A stretch of DNA of 64,000 nt. It comes from Desulfosoma sp. (GTDB lineage: Bacteria > Desulfobacterota > Syntrophobacteria > Syntrophobacterales > DSM-9756). A model generated the notes under the pieces. That model saw nothing but the letters and a program-made list of their open reading frames with translations. It did not search any database and had not been told where the DNA came from. Below, in pieces: positions 27,287 through 36,440 of this stretch (within the stretch, counting starts at the first letter, position 1; every line of letters starts with the position of its first letter). The stretch spans positions 1 through 64,000 of the forward strand of contig JBBFKY010000014.1 of the NCBI GenBank assembly GCA_037481875.1, in the 5' to 3' direction. Made by a program: the position numbers and the translations under genes.

Positions 27287-27976
27287 CTACCAGATCTCCA
27301 TTTCCAGTCGCTTGAGGAGGAAGAGCAGTTCTTTCTGGGTCAGTTCACCGATATGCTCGTGAATCCACCGAATGTCGCCCGACAAAATGGCGGCTTTAGC
27401 CTCCGCCGAAAGTGTGTAATCCTGCAGAGCCTGAGATCCATGTTCCACAAGGGCTTTCCAGAACGCATCATCATCGGCCGCTCTGTTCAGAACCCGCATG
27501 ACCTCGCGTCGCTCGATAAGTCTGTCCACATGCTCGGTGACCTTTTCAACGGGAGCACGCAGCAGTGCATCCAGCTTTTCCTTTAAAGCTTCATAAACAG
27601 CTTGTTTGAATTCATCCTCCGTGAAAGGCTTCGGTAAATACTCCCGAACCCCGATTTTCATGGCCTCGACCGCAGATTCTACGGAAGCATAACCTGTGAT
27701 GACGATCACCTCCGTTTGAGGTTTGATCGACTTGACATGGCGGATTACATCCATGCCGTTCATGTCAGGGAGTTTCAGGTCGGCCACCAAAAGGTCAAAG
27801 GCTTTATCGTAGCATTTCTCCAAGGCAGTCTGACCCGTCATGGCCCAATCCACGTCGTAGCCTTCCTCCTCCAAAACCATGCGCAATCCCTTCGCCACAT
27901 AAACCTCATCCTCCATCAGAAGGATATGCGGCGAAACCCTCGTGTCTTCCCGGACCAATTCTTCAACGGCGATCAT
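27287..27976 (-). CDS. response regulator, first gene of the hdrA-fdhA operon
   Basis: 229 residues from ATG 27976, which follows AAGGAGG; the ORF extends further upstream but without a signal. Residues about 15-130 form a receiver domain: LLMEDE acidic pocket, phospho-acceptor Asp in [13 protein letters not shown], conserved Thr in [14 protein letters not shown] and Lys in EYLPKPF. The C-terminal 100 residues (about 130-229) are helical ([41 protein letters not shown]) and contain no DNA-binding or enzyme domain I recognise. It is transcribed with hdrA 29 bases downstream, so it may act on the complex itself or on the nearby kinase. Confidence 0.88.
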   Translation of the reverse strand: MIAVEELVREDTRVSPHILLMEDEVYVAKGLRMVLEEEGYDVDWAMTGQTALEKCYDKAFDLLVADLKLPDMNGMDVIRHVKSIKPQTEVIVITGYASVESAVEAMKIGVREYLPKPFTEDEFKQAVYEALKEKLDALLRAPVEKVTEHVDRLIERREVMRVLNRAADDDAFWKALVEHGSQALQDYTLSAEAKAAILSGDIRWIHEHIGELTQKELLFLLKRLEMEIW

Positions 27977-28048
27977 GATCCTTCCTCCTTTCCCCTTGAA
28001 TCCTTTCTTTGACTTCATTCCCCGTGTCCTTATCCGACCGACATGGGG

Positions 28049-28063
28049 GCAAGATTCATGCCC
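28049..28063 (-). promoter_or_regulatory. sigma-54 promoter of the response regulator-hdrA-mvhD-fdhA operon
   Basis: On the minus strand the sequence reads GGGCATGAATCTTGC. It matches the sigma-54 consensus TGGCACG-N4-TTGC with GG and GC exactly 10 bases apart. The -12 GC lies about 73 bases before ATG 27976. The gene just upstream on the same strand encodes an NtrC-type activator, which such promoters require. An imperfect inverted repeat at 28163-28173/28182-28191 (CTTCGGTGTAT and ATACGCGAAG) is a candidate activator site. Confidence 0.75.
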
Positions 28064-28233
28064 GAGGGAAGAAAGAAGAAAGGTCCCCTCAAATCCTTCT
28101 TAAAACGAGAAAATGCGTGCCGCTGCGCTTTTTGTTGCATCCCCGTTGTCCTTTGAAGGGCGCTTCGGTGTATGAGCCGTGATACGCGAAGAGGGGGTCC
28201 GCGCGGGAAAGTGCTTGATCTCTGCTGCTGAAA

Positions 28234-29679
28234 TCAGCGTATATCGAAAGATACAGTGGATAGTTCCGAGGATCGATTCGTGTGCGCTTGAAGTCGAATC
28301 TTGTGTTTCTTCAGAAGCACCGAAAGATTGGATCGTTTCATGCCGATCTTTTGAGCCGCTTTACTGATGTTTCCTCCGGATTCCTCCAGAACTTTTTTCA
28401 AAAAGGCTTTTTCGATGCGTGCATAGGTTTCTTCCAGAAGCCGCTTTTTCATTTTTTTCAGATCATCCATGGTTTGAGGCAAACTTTCAACACCCCAACG
28501 TCCCGCCCCATGAATGTGATCCATCAGGTCCCACACATGAACAATCGGTTGATCCGCCATGATGACCAGACGTTCAACCACGTTTTTCAATTGCCGCACA
28601 TTTCCCGGCCAAGGATGTTCCTTCAAAGCTTCCAGAGCATCTTCGGTAAATCCGTCGATTTTTTTTCCTGTTTTTCGGCAAAAGAGACGCAAGAAGTGAT
28701 AAGCCAATCGAGGAATATCGTCTTTTCGTTCCCGCAGGGGCGGTAGCACAATGGGAAAAACGTTAAGCCTGTAGAAAAGGTCTTCGCGGAAGGTTCCTTC
28801 TTGGGTCATGGCTTTGAGGTCCCGGTTGGTGGCACAAATCACCCTGGTGTCCGTTGTCTTGAAGACGGTCGCCCCAACCGGCTTGTACTCCCGAACCTCC
28901 AGAACCCTTAAAAGCTTCCCCTGCGTTTCCAAGCTCAAGTTGGCGATATCGTCCAGAAACAGGGTGCCTCCATGAGCGGCTTCAAAAATACCCTTTTTGT
29001 CCTGAATAGCCCCTGTAAACGCCCCTTTCACGTGCCCAAAAAGTTCACTTTCCAGGAGCGTGGAAGACAAGGTGCTACAATCGACGGCAATAAACGGGCG
29101 GGTCGCTCTAGGGCTGTGGGCATGGATGGCACGGGCGAAGAGTTCTTTGCCCGTGCCGTGTTCCCCGCAAATGAGCACGGTGGTGTCCGTGGGAGCCACC
29201 CGCGCAACCTGATCGAAAACTTTAAGCATGGCAGGATCTTCACCGATAATATTGGCAAAACTGAAGCGATCCGCTATTTCTTTGCGCAGCCTTGCATTCT
29301 CTTCCACGAGTTTTCTTTTCTCGATGGCCCTTTCCACGCTCAGCACCAATTGATCTTCAAGAAAAGGTTTGCATAGGTAATCAAAAGCTCCAAGTTTCAT
29401 GGCTTTGACGGCATTTTCCACCGTGGCATAGCCGGTCATGACGATGAAACATTCTCTTCGATTGTGCTTCTTCGCTTGTTGGAGAATCTCCATTCCTTCC
29501 CCATCGGGCAAACGAAGATCGAGGAGCACCACATCAAAGCTTTCCGCCGCAAGGGTTTCCTGGCCGCACCTTGCCGTGGAGCACACACGCACCTCATAGC
29601 CTCGTTCGCTCAGAACCATGCGACACCCTTCGCCAAGTCGCATCTCATCTTCGATAATCAGAATACGGCCCTTTTCCAT
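28234..29679 (-). CDS. NtrC-family sigma-54 activator response regulator
   Basis: 481 residues in the classic three-domain layout. The receiver domain (1-120) has the phospho-acceptor Asp in VVLLDLRLPDGEG. The AAA+ sigma-54 interaction domain (about 145-375) has GEHGTGKELFARAIH as Walker A, the sigma-54 contact loop ESELFGHVKGAFTGA, GGTLFLDDI as Walker B, and the arginine-rich FREDLFYRLNVFPI block. The C-terminal Fis-type helix-turn-helix lies at about 415-460 (LEESGGNISKAAQKIGMKRSNLSVLLKKH). The partner kinase is encoded 21 bases upstream. A sigma-54 promoter downstream drives the hdrA-fdhA operon, so that operon is the likely target. Confidence 0.95.
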   Translation of the reverse strand: MEKGRILIIEDEMRLGEGCRMVLSERGYEVRVCSTARCGQETLAAESFDVVLLDLRLPDGEGMEILQQAKKHNRRECFIVMTGYATVENAVKAMKLGAFDYLCKPFLEDQLVLSVERAIEKRKLVEENARLRKEIADRFSFANIIGEDPAMLKVFDQVARVAPTDTTVLICGEHGTGKELFARAIHAHSPRATRPFIAVDCSTLSSTLLESELFGHVKGAFTGAIQDKKGIFEAAHGGTLFLDDIANLSLETQGKLLRVLEVREYKPVGATVFKTTDTRVICATNRDLKAMTQEGTFREDLFYRLNVFPIVLPPLRERKDDIPRLAYHFLRLFCRKTGKKIDGFTEDALEALKEHPWPGNVRQLKNVVERLVIMADQPIVHVWDLMDHIHGAGRWGVESLPQTMDDLKKMKKRLLEETYARIEKAFLKKVLEESGGNISKAAQKIGMKRSNLSVLLKKHKIRLQAHTNRSSELSTVSFDIR

Positions 29680-29700
29680 AAACGGCTCCGTGCGCGCCTT

Positions 29701-30924
29701 CTACGAGCCATCGCTTCTGTGGAACGGAAGTTCGACGATGAAGCGGCTGCCTTGGCCGGGCTGGCTTTCCACCTTTATGATTCCTCCATGGTTGGAGACA
29801 ATTCCATAAGAGACGGCCAATCCCAAGCCCGTGCCCTTCGGTTTCGTGGAAAAGAAAGGTTCAAAGATTTTCTCTCGAAGCTCCGGTGCCATTCCACACC
29901 CGGTATCCTCCACCGCAAGAAACTGAGCTTGCCCGTCTTCACACCATCCCGTGGTGACCGAAATTTTTCCCCCGCTTCCGATGGCTTCGACGGCATTCAG
30001 CAAAAGGTTGACGACCACCTGCTGTATTTGATTCACATCAAGCATCAGTTCCGGAAGGTTGGTATTCAATTTTTTTTCCACATGGATTTGATGCAATCGG
30101 CATTCATTTTCCAAAAGAGACAAAGCTCTTTCCACCAAGACGTTGAGCTTTGCTCTAACCTTGCTAGGCGCTCTGTCCCTGGCAAACTCGAGAAGATCCT
30201 GAATGATGCTTCGACACCGAATGGTCTCACTGATAATGATTTCCAAAGCCTCCTTGACAGGCTTAAGGTCACCGACCCTTTTCATGGCGTTGCTGCTGTA
30301 GAGCAGTATACTGGACAACGGATTGTTAATCTCATGGGCAATGCCGGCGGCCATGCGTCCTAACGCAGAGAGTTTTTCCGTCTGGAGAGCCAGACGTTCA
30401 TATCGGCTTTCTTGCTCTTCAAAAAGTCGTGCTTTATCGATGGCACAGGCGCAAAGCTGCGCCACGGAGACGAGAAAATCCAACTCCTTTTCCGAAAATG
30501 TTCGCTTTTCTGAAAAAAGAACTCGAAGCACTCCCACCACATCTTCCCGAAGGATCAATGGTGCATCCAGCATCATAACGATGCCTTCATCGATAGCTTC
30601 TTGAGGATACTGAACCCGAGGATCGTTGAGAATATCATCAATAATAATGACCTTCTTTTTTCTACATAGTTCAGTAATCATTTTTCGGCTGGAAACATGC
30701 CCTTTAGTCAGGTATTTTTCACTCAGGCCGTACGCCGCATAGAGGTCCATTTGTTCGGTTTGAAGGTTCACGATTCGAAGAATGGCCCCTTTGGCTTTAA
30801 AGATGTCTGCAATCCGTTCTACTGCAAAGGCCATGACATCATTGACATTTGTCGCGGCGTGGACCACCGCCGCGAGATCACGAAAGGATTCGAAAAATGT
30901 TTCCGACGTAAGCGTTACTCCCAT
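29701..30924 (-). CDS. GAF-domain sensor histidine kinase
   Basis: 407 residues without a membrane segment, so probably a soluble cytoplasmic sensor. The N-terminal GAF domain spans about 15-170 (VNDVMAFAVERIADIFKAKG, LDAPLILREDVVGVLRVLF). The HisKA phospho-acceptor helix is LGRMAAGIAHEINNPLSSILL, with the His in AHEINNP (about residue 204). The ATPase domain has N box VVNLLLNAVEAIG, G1 VEDTGCGM and G2 KGTGLGLAVSYGIV. It is transcribed with the NtrC-type regulator 21 bases downstream. The signal bound by the GAF domain cannot be told from sequence; formate, redox state or a metal are possible given the target operon. Confidence 0.93.
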   Translation of the reverse strand: MGVTLTSETFFESFRDLAAVVHAATNVNDVMAFAVERIADIFKAKGAILRIVNLQTEQMDLYAAYGLSEKYLTKGHVSSRKMITELCRKKKVIIIDDILNDPRVQYPQEAIDEGIVMMLDAPLILREDVVGVLRVLFSEKRTFSEKELDFLVSVAQLCACAIDKARLFEEQESRYERLALQTEKLSALGRMAAGIAHEINNPLSSILLYSSNAMKRVGDLKPVKEALEIIISETIRCRSIIQDLLEFARDRAPSKVRAKLNVLVERALSLLENECRLHQIHVEKKLNTNLPELMLDVNQIQQVVVNLLLNAVEAIGSGGKISVTTGWCEDGQAQFLAVEDTGCGMAPELREKIFEPFFSTKPKGTGLGLAVSYGIVSNHGGIIKVESQPGQGSRFIVELPFHRSDGS

Positions 30925-31598
30925 GTTCGAGGCTCCATTTTATGGGCCATAAAAGGCTTCAGCTTTTCGACCCGTTCAAGTTCACAGATCTCGTGGATTG
31001 TTGTGCCCGCAAAAACAGAGCTGATAGAGCAGGAGAACACCGGTCGAAGCGCACGTGGAATGGTCGGTGTTATGAGACTCCGGCGCCCAAACATTCAACT
31101 GTTCAACACGCTTTTGTGTTAAAGGATTTTAAACATCAGAAAAACCTAAGGTCAACATGCAGGCTTTAAGTTGATCCAACATTTGAAGTGGCATGTGTGC
31201 GATCACTCGAAGTGTTATGGGTTTTGCTAAGCGGGCGTCCATTTTTCTGGTTTAGAGTTCCCTGGGGCGGACAGAGGAGTCCGCCCCTACGGGTTACGGC
31301 AATTTTTCTTGGTCTTTCGGATGAAAGACTTTCCTGGAGCAGAGACGTGAATCCGCCCTTTAGGGGAGTTTTTCCTATGGGGGATGAATTAAGGGGCAGG
31401 CCCATGGGTCCGGCCCTGGCGGGTGAGGCGACTTTTCTTGGTCCTTTGGGTGAGATACTACCCTCGCGCGGACACATGCGTGTGTTCCCACGGGGGTTGA
31501 TCTCACCGTGGGCGTCACATCGAAATCCGCTAAATCAGCGAATTTTCACTTTTCGAATGGGCATGGAAACGTCGGTTGATCCCGTTTTCAAGGGGCTT
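30925..31598. other. intergenic region holding repeat copy B
   Basis: No credible gene on either strand. The right half is made of the repeat family described separately (31262-31490). The left part should hold the promoter of the kinase-regulator operon, but I see no convincing -10/-35 pair or -24/-12 element there. Confidence 0.6.
31262..31490. repeat. intergenic repeat, copy B
   Basis: A unit begins with the perfect inverted repeat GGGGCGGAC (31264-31272) and GTCCGCCCC (31279-31287), 6-base loop, then TTTTTCTTGGTCTTTCGG identical to copy A. A second, more diverged unit begins at about 31393 (GGGGCAGGCCCATGGGTCCGGCCCT, followed by ACTTTTCTTGGTC). Spacing between units is about 130 bases, against 120 in copy A. 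Confidence 0.85.
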
Positions 31599-32468
31599 TT
31601 AAGGTGTCTGAAGAAAGCCCTTTAGAAAACGGGCGACCTCTTCCTTTGAGGGAAATTCCATGTGAACGAGAGCCTTTCCTTCCAGGGCGGCACGAAACCG
31701 TTCGCCGAAAAGCTGGCGTCTTGGGCCGCGAAAGATCACCCCGGTAACAAAGCGACCGTCCGCTTCGCAAAGCAGTCTAAGGGCCGCTGCCTTATCTGTC
31801 GGGTCATGGTCTGGAGCCACAGGGCGTAGCCTCTCCCTGTACCAACTGACCGGATAACGTCCCCATGTGATGCATGGCTGAATCACTTCCACCACGGAAA
31901 GACCCGGACACCGAATGGCTTTCACCAGCAAGTCCTTGAGTTGATCCGGATCCGCCGCAAACCCTCTGGCCACAAAAGCGGCGTCGTGCAACACGGCCAC
32001 TGCCGGCATGTTCAGCGGCCAAGCTTCCACGCCGTGCACCTGAAGGCTTCGCACCTCGCCCGGAGGTGTGGTGGGTGAAGCTTGCCCCTTGGTCAGCGCA
32101 TAGATCTCGTTGTTATGCACCACGACCGTGATATTGGGATTGCGTCGCAAGGCATGAAGGAAATGATTGCCACCCTCCCCGTAGCAGTCTCCTTCACCGG
32201 TGGTCACTACCGTGATCAGTTCCGGGTTTGCGGCATGGATTCCCAAAGCCACCGGGATGGCTCGACCATGAAGCCCGTTAAAGAAATGGCATTGGACATA
32301 ATGGGGAAGCTTGGCCGCCTGCCCGATGCCTGAAACGAGGCATACCTGGTGAGGTTCCAGCTGCAAGTCCAAGAAAGCCTTTTTGACGGCGGTCAGAATA
32401 CCGAAATTGGGGCATCCTGGACACCATTGAATTTCCACGTCGTCCTTAAAGGGATCAAACCTGTTCAT
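31599..32468 (-). CDS. korB: 2-oxoacid:ferredoxin oxidoreductase, beta (TPP) subunit
   Basis: 289 residues from ATG 32468 (MNRFDPFKDD), which overlaps the end of korA by 14 bases. The thiamine-pyrophosphate features are clear: IQWCPGCPNFGILTAV at the N-terminus, GIGQAAKLPHYV with the NGLHGRAIPVALGIHAANP block, and the Mg/TPP motif GEGDCYGEGGNHFLHALRRN ending NNEIYALTKGQ. Homologues form the beta subunit of 2-oxoglutarate (or related 2-oxoacid) ferredoxin oxidoreductase, which makes acyl-CoA, CO2 and reduced ferredoxin. Ferredoxin produced here could feed the HdrA complex or complex I. The exact substrate is inferred from similarity to KorB and is not certain. Confidence 0.9.
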   Translation of the reverse strand: MNRFDPFKDDVEIQWCPGCPNFGILTAVKKAFLDLQLEPHQVCLVSGIGQAAKLPHYVQCHFFNGLHGRAIPVALGIHAANPELITVVTTGEGDCYGEGGNHFLHALRRNPNITVVVHNNEIYALTKGQASPTTPPGEVRSLQVHGVEAWPLNMPAVAVLHDAAFVARGFAADPDQLKDLLVKAIRCPGLSVVEVIQPCITWGRYPVSWYRERLRPVAPDHDPTDKAAALRLLCEADGRFVTGVIFRGPRRQLFGERFRAALEGKALVHMEFPSKEEVARFLKGFLQTP

Positions 32469-34131
32469 GGTAGGCCCTTTCAATATATTGCGCGGTGAGA
32501 GGCAATCCGTCGCTTCGAAGAATGTGACCGGAAAAGCTGATACCGAAACCCTGTCTTAACAGGGAAGCCAGTTGAGCCGTGGCGTTGTTTTCCACCGTCC
32601 AAAGCCGGACTCCTTGGGGGAAAGACACGGGCGCCAAGGGCCATAGTTCGGTCCAGTGAAGCATCCCCACCGAAATACCTTCCTTTCGAAGCGTGTCTAC
32701 GGCTTCCACAACCGCGCCTCGCGCGGATCCCCAGGAACAGAAAATTTCTTGAGCGTCTTCCACGCGATAGGCTTCAGAAGGTTCCATGACTCGACGCAAG
32801 TGCTCCATTTTTCGGAGTCTTTTCCCGACCATCATGGGAACTGTTTGGGCGAGATCTTCGGTAATATGCCCCCATTCGTCATGTTCGTCGCTGTCCGCCG
32901 AGACCAAATGGGGGCCGAACCCTGGAACGAGTCGAGGGGAAATACCGTCCTCTGTGACGGCGTAGCGTTGATAGCTTGTTAGGGTTTTCGGGTTGGCAAG
33001 AAAAGATTCCGGCTTACTTCGATCAATTTCAAAGTCCGTTATGGAAAAGCGCGAATCGGCCAGAAATTGATCGCTCATGACGATCACCGGAATCTGAAAC
33101 CTATCGGCCAGGTTAAAAGCTCTTACCATTTTATGAAAGGCGTCCTTAGGATCCGCCGGGGCCAACACCGCCTTGGCAAATTCTCCATGACCGGCATGAA
33201 CGGCAAATAACAGATCCCCTTGAGCGGTTCGAGTGGGAAGTCCCGTGGCTGGCCCCGGTCTTTGCGCCAAAACAATCACCACCGGCACTTCCACCATGCC
33301 GGAAAGACTGATGCCTTCCACCATTAGAGCGAATCCTCCCCCGGATGTGGCTGTCATGGCCCGCACGCCGGCAAAACTGGCTCCAAGCGCCATGTTGATG
33401 GCCGCGATTTCATCTTCGGCCTGTTCGCAAAAAATGCCCAGCTCTAGAGATCGTTTGGCCAGAAAGGTGATCACACCGGTAGCCGGCGTCATGGGATATC
33501 CGGCGATGAAACGACATCCCGCCCTCACCGCTCCCATGGGAAGAGCTTCATTGCCCGTCACCAGATAAAAAGAGGCATCTCTTTTGGGAAAGGACCAGGG
33601 GCAGACATTTAGGCAGGCGCTCTGAGCCGTAGCATAACCCAACCGGGCCGCCTTTTGGTTGGCTTCCACCACTTCCGAACCCTTGGCGCCGAACTCCCGA
33701 GACAGAACCCCTTCCAGCGCCTCCTCTTCCATGCCCAAGACTCCCGCCAAGGCTCCCACAGCGATGGTGTTGGCATAGATGGTCCGCCCCAGTTGTTCCT
33801 TGGCCATGGTTTTCCAAGGCATGACCATGGCATTGTCTTCGTAAGCTTCTTCCGCCAGTAAAATACCGCCTTTTTTCAGTCGTCCCGCGTTTTTTTCATA
33901 GGCCCCTTTGTTAAGGCACAGGAGAATGTCCGCTTCCATCGTCGGGGCGTTGCACGGGGTTTCTCGAACCCGTAAGGAATACGTGTTTTGTCCGCCTCGA
34001 ATCCGGGATTCATACTCCTGCCAGGCAAAGACGGCATAACCATGAGCGGAGACCGCCTGGGCCAGCACGTCCCCGATGGTTTGAACCCCTTCCCCGGCGC
34101 TACCAGCCACCACAATGGTGCAATCGTTCAT
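32455..34131 (-). CDS. korA: 2-oxoacid:ferredoxin oxidoreductase, fused gamma-alpha subunit
   Basis: 558 residues. The N-terminal third (about 1-180) is the gamma domain: VVAGSAGEGVQTIGDVLAQA, FAWQEYESRIRGGQNTYSLRV, IYANTIAVGALAGVLG. The remainder is the alpha (pyrimidine/transketolase-like) domain: YLVTGNEALPMGAVRAGCRFIAGYPMTPAT, EQAEDEIAAINMALGASFAGVRAMTATSGGGFALM, and DSDEHDEWGHITED. The fusion of gamma to alpha is common in Kor enzymes of Desulfobacterota and archaea. No ferredoxin-like delta subunit gene is adjacent. The start is ATG 34131. The gene overlaps korB, so a two-gene operon forms an alpha-gamma/beta enzyme. Confidence 0.92.
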   Translation of the reverse strand: MNDCTIVVAGSAGEGVQTIGDVLAQAVSAHGYAVFAWQEYESRIRGGQNTYSLRVRETPCNAPTMEADILLCLNKGAYEKNAGRLKKGGILLAEEAYEDNAMVMPWKTMAKEQLGRTIYANTIAVGALAGVLGMEEEALEGVLSREFGAKGSEVVEANQKAARLGYATAQSACLNVCPWSFPKRDASFYLVTGNEALPMGAVRAGCRFIAGYPMTPATGVITFLAKRSLELGIFCEQAEDEIAAINMALGASFAGVRAMTATSGGGFALMVEGISLSGMVEVPVVIVLAQRPGPATGLPTRTAQGDLLFAVHAGHGEFAKAVLAPADPKDAFHKMVRAFNLADRFQIPVIVMSDQFLADSRFSITDFEIDRSKPESFLANPKTLTSYQRYAVTEDGISPRLVPGFGPHLVSADSDEHDEWGHITEDLAQTVPMMVGKRLRKMEHLRRVMEPSEAYRVEDAQEIFCSWGSARGAVVEAVDTLRKEGISVGMLHWTELWPLAPVSFPQGVRLWTVENNATAQLASLLRQGFGISFSGHILRSDGLPLTAQYIERAYHEQV

Positions 34132-34978
34132 GATTCACTCCTGAGGTATCGAAAAGGTCGATTTTCGGCTTGACCAGACTTTCTTTTTTTTCACTCTTCA
34201 CGTCAAGGCTCATCGTACCAGGATGTGCCGGAAAAGCTTTGGTCTCAACCACTCTTTGAAATCCACTTTGGTACACGGACGGGAAGGCAAGACAAATCCG
34301 GTCTATAGGGTTGCCGCCGCAGAGAGTGTCCAAAAGTCGCTGTTTTCCGGGAGCGTGGGCGTCCCGCATGCATGAGGAGCCTGGTGGGAATCGATCGTTC
34401 GAGGAAGCCATGGTCTTTTTTCTCTACCGGCCAAGCCTGAAGGTTTCTTTTGACACCCCATCTGTTTGGGCGGACCTGTGTGTCCGCCCCAAAGGGTTCG
34501 GCGTGTCTAAACGGCCTGGGGGCGGACACATGGGGCCGCTTCTACGAGAGTGACCGACAATTTATCTTTGGAAACGGGGAAGTTCCGCGTACATAAACGC
34601 CCGGTCAGAGGCTCGAGCTTCCAGGAAAACAAACGTCTTGCGGCGTAAGGGCGAGGCGGCGCCTGCCCCTGCCTTCAAAAGCCATCAAGAGACGTAGGTA
34701 TCTCAAACTCTCGAGAAGGCTTCCAGAAACAGACCCAGTTTCACACATGTAAGGGCGAGGCAATGGCTCACTTTTACCGTGTGGCATCCGATGCATCACA
34801 TTTCCGCGTTTTTCGATGAGCTCTTAGCCGACTCTTTTGAGGAATCGTCAAAAGATGCTAAAGGTTTCCCTGGAGGTTGAGGGGGCGAGTCGGCATGTAA
34901 AACCGGCACGTGATTGTAAGGGCTTTCTTACTTCAATCTAAGCGAACTGAACATTTGAGGGTTCATGGGAGGCGCGGC
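34132..34978. other. intergenic region holding repeat copy C
   Basis: 847 bases between the divergent korA and rmuC starts. A repeat copy lies at 34468-34545; otherwise I see no gene on either strand. Promoters for both flanking genes must lie here but none is clear enough to call. Confidence 0.6.
34468..34545. repeat. intergenic repeat, copy C (short)
   Basis: Perfect 8-bp inverted repeat GGGCGGAC (34468-34475) and GTCCGCCC (34482-34489) with a 6-base loop, then AAAGGGTTCGGCG and a second GGGGGCGGACACATGGGG element ending near 34545. The TTCTTGGTCTTTCGG block seen in copies A and B is missing, so this is a shorter or older copy. Confidence 0.75.
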
Positions 34979-36394
34979 ATGGATGTTTATCACGGTGCCT
35001 TTTTCGGGGTCGGATTTCTGCTGGGTGGATTGATCTTCTGGTTTGTAGGGACGGCTCAGACACGAAAGTCTTTCAAGGTGTCCTTGGAAGCGCTGGAACA
35101 AAGGGCCCAGCAAGCGGAAAATCGAGTTGCCTTGCTGGAAGGCTCCGCAGTGGAACTTCGCGCTCAGGGCCAAAAGCTTCAAGAGGAGGCAACGGTGCTT
35201 CAAAAGGAACTAACGGCTGAACGTACGGCACGGGTTCAAGCAGAAACCCAGCTGGCCGAAACCCAGCGACGTCTGGAGGAAGAAAAAGCTCTTCTTGCCG
35301 AAGCCAAAATGCAGCTTACAGACACCTTCAAATCCCTGGCAGGGGATACGCTGCAGCACAGTTCTCGAGCTTTTCTGCAGCTGGCTAAAGAGACTTTGGA
35401 AAAGGTTTTGGCTGAGGCACGGGGAGATTTCGGGCAACGTCAAGAGGCCATTCAGGGTTTGGTAAAGCCGCTTGGAGATGTGCTGGTGAAATTTGAAGAA
35501 CAGCTTCGATCCATTGAAAAAGATCGCCTGGAGGCATATTCGGGTCTTTTAAAACATCTCAAGCTCCTGTCCGAAGGGCATCAGAGCTTGCAAAAGGAGA
35601 CTGCCAACCTTGTCAACGCCTTACGTAAGCCTCATGTGGTGGGTCGATGGGGGGAAGTGACTCTACGTCGTGCGGTGGAATTGGCCGGTCTTACCAAAGA
35701 GTGCGATTTTTCAGAGCAAGTGAGTGCCGGCGGTGAAGAGGGGCGCCTGAGGCCGGATCTCATAGTCCATTTGCCCTCAGGTCGAGACATCATCGTGGAT
35801 GCCAAAGTCTCTCTGGAAGCTTACCTGGATGCCGTAGCTGCCGACAATCCTGACAAACAGCAGGAGGCCCTCAAGAGGCACGCCGCTCAGATACGGAGTC
35901 ACATAAACACTTTAGCCGACAAGCGCTATTGGAAACAGTTTGATCAAGCTCCGGAATTTGTCGTCATGTTCATTTCGGGAGAGGCGTTTTTCAGTGCTGC
36001 GGTAAGTGTTGATGGAAACCTTATGGAGGAAGCTTTGACCAAAAAGGTGATTCCAGCCACACCGACCACACTCATCGCTTTACTGAGATCCGTCGCTTAT
36101 GGATGGCGCCAGGAAAAAATGGCTAGAAACGCTCAAGCAATCTGTGAACTTGGCAAGCAGCTCTACGAACGCATCAAGACTTTCGCGGACCGTCTGGACG
36201 ATGTGGGCCGTAACCTAGAAAGAGCAAACAAAGCCTACAACGCCGCCGTCGGATCCTATGAAAGCCGTGTCCTGCCTACAGCGCGAAGGTTACAGGAATT
36301 GGGCGCAGCGGCAGAAGCGCCGCTGCCCGACCTTCGTCATGTTCAAGAGGTTCCTCGATCCCTCATAGCTTCCTGGGAAATCGACGAAACATAA
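34979..36394 (+). CDS. rmuC: RmuC family DNA recombination protein
   Basis: 471 residues from ATG 34979, which follows GGGAGG; the longer frame upstream lacks a signal. An N-terminal membrane segment (about 8-24, GVGFLLGGLIFWFVG) is followed by a long coiled coil (about 30-150, rich in Gln, Glu and Ala). The RmuC domain spans about 175-430: VGRWGEVTLRRAVELAGL, RPDLIVHLPSGRDIIVDAKVSLEAYLDAV, HINTLADKRYWKQF and EFVVMFISGEAFFSAAV. The D-x-K pattern in VDAKVS resembles PD-(D/E)xK nucleases. RmuC limits DNA inversions and rearrangements in E. coli. It seems to be transcribed alone. Confidence 0.92.
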   Translation: MDVYHGAFFGVGFLLGGLIFWFVGTAQTRKSFKVSLEALEQRAQQAENRVALLEGSAVELRAQGQKLQEEATVLQKELTAERTARVQAETQLAETQRRLEEEKALLAEAKMQLTDTFKSLAGDTLQHSSRAFLQLAKETLEKVLAEARGDFGQRQEAIQGLVKPLGDVLVKFEEQLRSIEKDRLEAYSGLLKHLKLLSEGHQSLQKETANLVNALRKPHVVGRWGEVTLRRAVELAGLTKECDFSEQVSAGGEEGRLRPDLIVHLPSGRDIIVDAKVSLEAYLDAVAADNPDKQQEALKRHAAQIRSHINTLADKRYWKQFDQAPEFVVMFISGEAFFSAAVSVDGNLMEEALTKKVIPATPTTLIALLRSVAYGWRQEKMARNAQAICELGKQLYERIKTFADRLDDVGRNLERANKAYNAAVGSYESRVLPTARRLQELGAAAEAPLPDLRHVQEVPRSLIASWEIDET

Positions 36395-36440
36395 GGCAGT
36401 AGACGGGTGCGCCACCATGCCTAACTTTTTTGGACGTATC

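Noticed and set aside
34775-34803. TGTGGCATCCGATGCATCA considered as a second sigma-54 promoter
   Set aside because: GG and GC are 8 rather than 10 bases apart.
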